64,000 bases of DNA from NCBI RefSeq assembly GCF_024139115.2, contig NW_026942800.1:186001-250000 (forward strand), read 5' to 3'. The stretch's first letter is position 1. The number at the start of each line of letters is the position of its first letter. This DNA is from Armigeres subalbatus (taxonomy: Eukaryota; Arthropoda; Insecta; Diptera; Culicidae). The translations under genes and the position numbers were made by a program. Below the pieces are notes generated by a model. That model did no database searches. It saw nothing but the letters and a program-made list of their open reading frames with translations, and was not told where the DNA came from. This document shows, piece by piece, positions 57,315-64,000 of the stretch.

Positions 57315-57513
57315 TAGGGACACGGCAGGTATTTCCGTCCATCGTCGTAGGGGCTAAAACCAACGAAAGCAACGTATATTTGCTAGAACTCCACTATAGC
57401 AGAACGTTTCTCCTGGGCTTACGATTTGGTACGTATGAGTTTTACAAAAAAGCGTCTCTTTTATTGGTTTTCGAGACTATGACGAACAGACGAAAATACC
57501 TGCCGTGTCCCTA
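57315..57513. mobile_element. 199-bp palindromic MITE, TAGGGACACGG ends
   Basis: The ends tagggacacggcaggtattt and its inverse pair over about 25 bases. TA lies at each extreme. A truncated inverted relative is at 50,860-51,024. Confidence 0.8.
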
Positions 57514-59057
57514 CTTATAATCTACCATTGCCCTCCACCGCACCGGTTGAGCCTTTTGAAATCCATCAGAACTTATGAATTTTATTAGATAAAATCCAGT
57601 ACCGGGAAGCTCTGTTTAACCATTGGTAGAGGTGTACGCCGGTGCGAAAATCGTCGACTGTGACTGTGTTTTCGTGGTCACACCGAAAGCCATTTTAGTT
57701 GGCGGCAGAGCGAATCGACGTAACAAATTTATTTATTAGGTTCTGGGGAGAATGTTTTGAATTCTGCCGAGAAATCCCTGGATATTCCCGTAATAATCTT
57801 CTGAACTTTTCAAAGTTTGTTTCCTCCGAGAGTTCTTTCATATTTACTCGTGATTTACTTTGTTTTTATTAAAGAGATTTTTAGCTTTAGAACTCGTGAA
57901 ATTCTTCTGAACGAGAAATCACTTTGAATGTAATCGAAAAGTTATTCTTTTGGATGTCACTAAGAAATTGCATTGAATATACCATAAAAATTCTTAATGA
58001 CAATAAAAAAGAACGACGGAATTTCTTATAAATAGCGGTGCGCCGCATGCATAAAATTTCGGCAGCGCTGTAATTCCAAAAACTGTGACCGGCGATGATG
58101 GTGGCGCACTCGTCTACCCACTGGAGAAACTCGCTATACATCCATCAGATAACAATGGCATTGTCGCCATCATGATCAAACTAAGAGGTGTTTTTCATCA
58201 TTCACAATAACGAAGATGGTTCTCCTGTCCAGTGGAAAGGACACTTTTGTACGCTCTATTTCTGCCATTCAATGCGAGCTCGAATGCCAACTGCCAACAA
58301 TCGTTGTCGTTTGGCTTTTCCAACTTGTCTTGTCACTCATCTCCTATAGACAGGACCGTCGAGCAGTTTTTGGTTATTTCGTCCCGTCCAGGACTACATT
58401 TTTGATGAGAAGGAAAACGATAATTCGGATGTAGTGCTGCTCCGTCAATTCACCAAATGGCTCTTGACCAATGTGTTGCAGGACAGTTGAACATAATTCT
58501 TTTCGGTTACGCCGACCCCACGATTTATTTTGTATTCGCATACATCACAACAGAGACGTTAGCTACTTCCACTTCGTTAACTTACTTAGCAATAACAACT
58601 AATCACAACCAATTCAGGGCTGCTCCGCTTCTAAGCAAAAATAAACGTCAATCCCCATCAATAAAATGACAATATTCTCGGTGAACCGGTGCCGGTAAGT
58701 ATACGAGCCCATAATTTTTCGTGTCAGACAAGCCAATTTTCGTTTCACAATCAATTAGCATCATTCTCCGGTTTCATGGCGGCGGCCGTTTCAGCGCTGA
58801 CTGGTTGGTTTTATTGGTTAGCAATTTTGCCATTTCGTTGGGTTTTTTTATGTGAATTGTGGGGTGCTTCGTTAGTTGGTTGATTTGGTCGAAGAAGTTA
58901 GACTCGGCTTTGCGCCGATTTCGAGGTAAGAAGGGTGGTGAGTTTTCCGTTCCAATTGGCTCCGATTGGGAAATCGACCGTTCTTTGACCTTTCTAATGT
59001 ATTACATACATTGGAAGAGAAAAATGATAGCCGTACTTGGCGAGTTTCTGGCTTTGC
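57514..59057. other. No recognised gene
   Basis: The region holds several short frames (60-84 codons) without motifs and a short GGAAATTCC-like stretch near 57,745-57,900. A tggcggcggcc phrase lies near 58,775. Confidence 0.35.
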
Positions 59058-59069
59058 ATGTGTAGATGT

Positions 59070-59323
59070 GTAGGGGCGCTCCTTAGCCTAGCGGTAAGAT
59101 ACGCGGCTATAAAGCAAGACCATGCTGAGGGTGGCTGGGTTCGATTCCCGGTGCCGGTATAGGCAATTTTCGGTTTAGAAATTGTCTCGACTTTCCTGGG
59201 CATGAAAGAATCATAGTGTTAGCTTCATGAAAAGCGAATGCAAAAATGGTAACATGGCTTAGAAACATCGCGGTTAATAACTGTGGAAGTGCTGAATGGG
59301 GATGTAATACCAATAAAAAGGAG
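59070..59323 (+). mobile_element. Feilai-like SINE with 12-bp TSD
   Basis: The head cgctccttagcctagcggta holds the A box, and gggttcgattcccggtgccg holds the B box. The body and 3' end (ggggatgtaataccaataaa) match the 4.2-kb copy. ATGTGTAGATGT occurs at 59,058-59,069 and 59,324-59,335. It is the best-preserved SINE copy in the window. The tRNA-like head is not a functional tRNA gene: the body continues beyond the B box and no acceptor stem closes. Confidence 0.9.
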
Positions 59324-59406
59324 ATGTGTAGATGTCTTACAACAAAAACGTTCCAATGATACTTTTCATAAATCGAACGATATTATTTTGATTTTCTAGT
59401 TTTCAA

Positions 59407-59945
59407 TAGGGGAAGAGGCCCCAAAACGCCCCCCCGATGCAAAACGCCTTTTGTGGTTTTCCTCATATTTACCGTCATTAAGATGTCCGTAACAAAACTA
59501 GATCTAAAATTATGTAGGTTAGGATAAAAACGTTTCAAAATAGTGTATGGGAAGGTCGGAAACCGAAAAATTTCCACATTTTGAAGGAACATCTAACAGT
59601 TTGGCAAGGAAAAACGCCCTAGTGGCACTAACTTACAAAGTACTTGCGTTTCCACGGACTATCCATAATAGAATGCTGATTCGCCGACGTGTGGTGCTTT
59701 GTTCCCTAGGAGCTGCCAGCTAAAAGGCGTTTTACCTCATAAGTTTTCCGGCAACAGAATATCACCACTTTTTTGAAATGTGAATGTTATTAATATGATT
59801 GAGATTTTTGACAATTTTTGAATGGCATCAACTAGCTATCTTGTTAAACTGATGCATAATGTAAAAATACCCATGAATAGCGTTACAAATAAGACAATAG
59901 AGCAGTGTTTGCTTAGCTAGGGCATATTGCCCCCCCCTTCCCCTA
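59407..59945. mobile_element. 539-bp MITE, TAGGGGAAG ends, copy 1
   Basis: The left end reads taggggaagaggccccaaaa and the right end reads ggcatattgcccccc-cttcccctatt. A closely similar copy of identical length lies at 60,309-60,847 in the same orientation. It is non-coding. The short frame at 59,383-59,592 recurs in both copies and is a by-product. Confidence 0.8.
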
Positions 59946-60308
59946 TTCCGTAGCACAGTCACCTACGATAATAAATAACTTGACGCCTAAATCGGAATGA
60001 TGTTTAAACAACTAACGAAAAAGCATTTTTTTTTCCTAAATCTCGTTGTTTGTTTTCACCAATATAAACAAGAATACCGCACCATTTCAACGTGTAGGTG
60101 CCAAACTTACAAAACCAGCTACATTTCACAATGATCTCCTATTCAAAACAACAAAGTTTTCCTTTCTAACGCATTTGAAAATGTTTTAAAAATAGGCCTG
60201 GGGCAAAACGCCTCGATGGTGGTGCAAAATGACCCAATTGCATGTCAAATAATGGTGAACGCATGGTTGTTTGTTTTTTCTTAATGGATTGAACAACAAT
60301 CTTACGGA
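59946..60308. other. Spacer between the two 539-bp MITEs
   Basis: It contains ctggggcaaaacgcctcgat, a phrase of the same style as the MITEs. The spacer may therefore be part of an older relative into which the others inserted. Confidence 0.4.
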
Positions 60309-60847
60309 TAGGGGAAGAGGCCCCAAAACGCCCCCCCGATGCAAAACGCCTTTTGTGGTTTCCGTCATATTTACTGTCATTAAGATGGCCGTAACAAAAC
60401 TAGATCTAAAATTATGTAGGTTAGGGGAAAAAAGTTTCAAAATAGTGTATGGGAAGGTCGGAAATACCGAAAATTTCCACATTTTGAAGAAACATCTACC
60501 ATTTTGGCGAGGCAAAACGCCCTAGTGGCGCTAACCTACAATGTACTTGCGTCTCCATGCACTATCCATACTAGAATGCTGATTCGCCTACGCATGGTAC
60601 TTTGTTTCCTAGTAGTTGCCAGCTAAAAAGCGTTTTGCCTCATGAGTATTCCGGCAACAGAATATCACCTCTTTTTTTAAATGTGAATATTATCAATATG
60701 ATTGAGATTTTTGACAATTTTTGAATGGCATCAACTAGCTATCTTGTTAAACTGTTGCATAATGTAAAAATACCCATGAATATCGTTACAAATAAGACAA
60801 TAAATCAGTGTTTGCTTAGCTAGGGCATTTTGCCCCCCCTTCTCCTA
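60309..60847. mobile_element. 539-bp MITE, TAGGGGAAG ends, copy 2
   Basis: The ends and interior match copy 1 almost base for base, with scattered substitutions. The sequence after it (60,848-61,037) ends ttctcccctattcgg, another terminus of the same style. Confidence 0.8.
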
Positions 60848-61037
60848 AGGTGAAATAACCTCAAGTCGTTAAATTTGAGTTAATATGAAGGGCTTTTCCT
60901 CACTTTTTCAAATGGAGCTCATTAATGAATAACTAATTATGAATCGTTCATAAATCTCCTACAACAGATTATATGAGTGATTTTATGAGTGAGGCCATTT
61001 TGCCCCAGGGGTGCATTATGCACTGTTCTCCCCTATT
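60848..61037. mobile_element. Right-end fragment of a related TAGGGG-type MITE
   Basis: It contains gaggccattttgccccaggg and terminates ctgttctcccctattcgg. This is an inverse of the family end, so it probably is the right arm of an older, interrupted element. Confidence 0.45.
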
Positions 61038-61146
61038 CGGTTAATGTGCAAAACTAACCACGTTTCACCCAAGGATATGCGACCAAACACATTCGATGTG
61101 ATCTACGATCAAGGGGGAGGCTCGGAACAGGGTGTAAAACGAAAAT

Positions 61147-61560
61147 TTCAAAATTGGGAACCGTCACGAAATTATGCAAGATTTTGACAGTTAATGACAC
61201 CGTTATCTTACGATGGATTTTCGAGATTTATATATCAATCGATTTGGAAGCTCTCCATCAATTTTCCAGTTTTAATGAAACTTTTGATGATCATCATTAA
61301 ACTGTTGAAACCGTTCATTTCAAATCTAGTAAAAATTTCAGAACCAATCATTTCTGCTCGTGCCGATGGGATTGGTTGGTTTAACTATTTCTAAACTTTT
61401 TAACAATTATCGAGAATAAGTATTTGCAGAACAATACAAAGAAGCGTTAACTCTTCTGTGATCGAATGGTCCTAAAAATTGAAAATCCATCCAGAAACGG
61501 CTGAAATATTGGCGTTTAAAATGTATCATATTTTCGCGACGGTCTTTTATTTTCGCAATC
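61147..61560. mobile_element. ~414-bp long-TIR MITE
   Basis: The left arm holds gggaaccgtcacgaaattat and cgatggattttcgag. The inverse of the right arm holds gaccgtcgcgaaaatatgat and ggatggattttcaat. The right arm matches the half-copy at 15,366-15,566 closely. The arms extend most of the way to the centre. Confidence 0.65.
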
Positions 61561-63327
61561 ACAAAGTGTACCCCGACATCTTAGCTAACTTCTCTCCGTG
61601 GAATATTTTGATTTCTTCATGGAAAATTCTACTTTTATAATTGTAATTTTCGCTTTTTAAAGTGCTAGTTTATTGTTGTTTTATGGAAAATTCTCAATTG
61701 TTAATGGAAATTTTGCATTATTTGTGGAAATTTCATCCCAAGTAGCGCATTTCTATCTATTCTGGGGTGGCATTGCGCATCTCGACTCAAAATGAGCCAA
61801 CCATGCAAACTGTCATACGAAAGAGCTATTGAAAGGAGATGCGAAGGTTACTGCAACTCGATTGTAACCAAATTCGGTCGTTTATCGGTTACGGCAACCG
61901 ACCTGGAACATGTGTGCTACAAGGAATATCTATTTATTGCTTATACCCAGATTTCTTTATTGGCGATTACTATTTTTTTATGGAATATTTCTAATTCCTC
62001 ATGGAAATTTTATTTTGCTGCCAAAAATATTTGTTTAAGATGCGCTAGATCATCCAAACAATTCTTGAGTCCAGAACTTCCGATGTACAGTTACCACGCT
62101 AGCTTTTTTCGTCACTCCAAGCTTGGATCTGTATTCAACCATATCCATAACATATTAGTGAAAATCAACGGACATAGTAAGATGGTTTTTGAGTTCAGAG
62201 TTAACACTAGATTTTTTGGTCACTTGAAGCTTGGATACGTATCACGGAAACCTATTGAGAGAGTAGGCTTTGACCGGGCAAGACGTTTTTTTTTGCCTCT
62301 GTCATTTTGCTCAATTTTTTTTTTCAAAATTTCCATTTCCGGTGAACTAGAGGAAGATATCAAGCCAACCACATCAAATGTACAACTTCCACTTCCATCG
62401 GCAACCCTGAACCAACGGATCAAGCACCAACCACAACAATGAACCAGTTCTATCCGTTCAGTTAGGAACAGTGAAAAAAAATGATGAACGGAATAAGGCG
62501 TTAGGAACATCAATCAAGTAGCAGTTACAAGTCCCTGCCCTTGTTCACCGGCTAGAATGTAGAACGCAAGTCTCAAGCGGCTGCAGCTGCTACATAGAAG
62601 GTACTATACGGCCGCCCACCTGGATAGTGTAGGAATTGGAGCATGAAAACAATATTACGGAAGTGCAGACCCTAGCTTTTCCTGGTCGTCAAGTTTGCCA
62701 TGTTATAGCTGTGAAGTGGAGTATTTCTTTAAGTATAACTTCATCACTTATTATTACTAACTGTTTCTTTACTAAATACTTTACTAAATCATTCAGGATA
62801 GATTTCATTTCTTTTCTGTTGCAGCTGTATGGTTTCATTTTGTTCGAAGGTGCGTTAAAGGCTTAGACACTTAATGCCTTCTTGTACGATATTAACACTT
62901 TCGCAAACCATAGTTACACTCCTGTTTAGTGTATAAATGTCAATTCGGATTTTTCATGTGATACTATGATATGATTTTTTGAATACTATTGACATGTCTA
63001 TGCAAGTTTCTCAGTCTTGATGAAACTTACATCAATTGTTTATAACTAGTGGATTACGACTGTGAAATTTGTAACTTAATTTTCGGATTGGCTTTCAGTC
63101 ACGGGTAATAGCGTTGACAATTTTACTTCATCGCCGACGTTTCGATCCGGGATGGGGTTCTTCAATATAGTTTTCGCCATTCAATATAATTCGGCCTCAG
63201 ATAGGCATGCCTGTGTGGAACTTACTTTTGAGGTTGGAGAACTTATACTGATCAGATATAAAATTGTAGAGAAAAGAATGATTTCGGATTTCCACTAGCA
63301 AAATAACATAAACTTGAAATTCCGTCG
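61561..63327. other. AT-rich DNA with one 216-codon frame, no function assigned
   Basis: The plus frame 61,792-62,442 is the longest here. It starts MSQPCKLSYERAIERRCEG and includes a hydrophobic stretch (YTQISLLAITIFLWNIS) and a basic/low-complexity end. It has no recognisable domain, lies in repeat-rich DNA and may be fortuitous. A phrase tcgccgacgtttcgatccgg near 63,132 resembles LINE 3' sequence, but no element could be delimited. Confidence 0.25.
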
Positions 63328-63524
63328 TCGGGGGTGACAATGAATCAATGGGGTGAGAATGGGTCACTGTTTCAACTACTTAGGATGCTTGTAGAATAGA
63401 TTGCATCTGAGAGCAAGAAGACTAAAATATAAGAGACCTTTTTGAACAATTTTGCTCTACGACCTTCAGGCTGCCGGTGTGAGCGATGACCCATTCTCAC
63501 CCCCAGACCCATTGTCACCCCCGA
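63328..63524. mobile_element. ~197-bp palindromic MITE, TCGGGGGTGACAATG ends
   Basis: The left arm tcgggggtgacaatgaatca...gtgagaatgggtca and the right arm pair over about 38 bases. No TSD was identified. It is non-coding. Confidence 0.8.
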
Positions 63525-64000
63525 TGGCGGTTATGTCAAGAACTTCAGAGAAATTCAAGAAAAATCTAGGGTTTCCTCACGAAATCGGAACAAAAATCAA
63601 GAGAAATTTACTTCAAAATTTCCTAAAATTATTTATTTTGAATTTATTATATTTCAGCTAGACACAAACTCGTCATTATCTCTTGAAATTATATGCCATA
63701 ATTTAGTAACTTTAATAATTTCTGCTGTTATCTGTAAAATCCTTTTCAGAAATTATAAAACAAAAAGATATCGTTGTTAGCTGTTGGCAAAATTCTATTA
63801 GGGTTATTAAAACCTGGTTAATATTCACCATAACCGAGATTGGTTACAGGGATTATTTTTATAAACTTATTCTTTTTAAAACTCATCCTCTCTCCATGTT
63901 ATACCTTAATGCATCGGTACTTTGAATTGAAATGATAATGCAATTCGACCTTGCCTGTTGGATGAATCCGCATTCAGAGCAAGACTAAAGCCAAGATAGT
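63525..64000. other. AT-rich right edge, no feature recognised
   Basis: Only a chance frame (63,452-63,661) overlaps the MITE. Nothing further was recognised up to the window end. Confidence 0.4.

Noticed and set aside
59074..59160. Possible tRNA gene
   Set aside because: A and B boxes are present, but no acceptor stem closes and the sequence continues into the SINE body; the flanking TSD marks a SINE.
61792..62442. 216-codon open frame as a host gene
   Set aside because: No domain, no splice or promoter context and low-complexity composition; kept only as an unassigned frame.
1..64000. Endogenous viral sequences (flavivirus, rhabdovirus) and LTR retroelements
   Set aside because: No viral polymerase, glycoprotein or nucleoprotein motifs, no paired LTRs and no integrase were recognised; one weak gag-like stretch near 27.8 kb is too uncertain.

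Overview
The window reads as nuclear DNA of a mosquito with a large, transposon-rich genome, most likely Aedes (Ae. aegypti or Ae. albopictus). The base composition is AT-rich. It carries tRNA-derived SINEs of the Feilai type, a nearly full-length Juan-like LINE, RTE-, Jockey- and LOA-type LINE remnants, and many MITEs with long terminal inverted repeats (TIRs). I see no bacterial-style operons, no CRISPR array, no rRNA and no intact tRNA gene. No complete host protein-coding gene is recognisable. The window is best described as intergenic DNA or a very long intron. The only hint of a host gene is a weak pair of candidate exons near 813-1015 on the minus strand.

Layout. 1-4.8 kb: short imperfect repeats, candidate exons, an RTE tail and two SINEs. 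4.8-7.3 kb: an internally deleted LINE whose 3' UTR holds a MITE. 7.4-8.9 kb: a ~150-bp minisatellite in head-to-head inverted orientation. 9.2-15.4 kb: a mosaic of Jockey, RTE and LOA fragments, interrupted by an 876-bp TIR element with a 5-bp target site duplication (TSD). 15.4-22 kb: scattered MITEs and some apparently unique DNA. 22.2-25.2 kb: a Jockey-clade element with endonuclease (EN) and reverse transcriptase (RT). 26.5-27.8 kb: a 1.26-kb foldback element with 16-bp subterminal tandem repeats. 28.7-33.8 kb: a run of MITEs plus a mariner-type transposase relic. 33.9-36.8 kb: an RTE-like LINE split by a MITE that is itself split by a retroposed element. 37-40.8 kb: mostly unique DNA. 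41.05-45.58 kb: a Juan-like LINE flanked by a 15-bp TSD. 45.6-47.4 kb: a MITE rich in subterminal repeats, then a minisatellite. 47.9-50.7 kb: a second RTE-like LINE with its RT core deleted. 51.9-56.7 kb: a 4.8-kb element bounded by 15-bp TIRs and an 8-bp TSD, filled with GGAAATTCC-type repeats and nested insertions. 57.3-63.5 kb: further MITEs, including two 539-bp sister copies, and a Feilai SINE with its TSD.

The genes do not form a pathway. The LINEs encode, where still legible, an RNA-binding ORF1 protein, an apurinic-type endonuclease and a reverse transcriptase for target-primed reverse transcription. The SINEs presumably used such machinery in trans. The TIR elements show no transposase of their own and must have been mobilised by enzymes encoded elsewhere. 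All LINE reading frames here carry frameshifts, stops or deletions. Element boundaries marked by a TSD are read directly from the sequence; family names are from memory and were not checked by database search.
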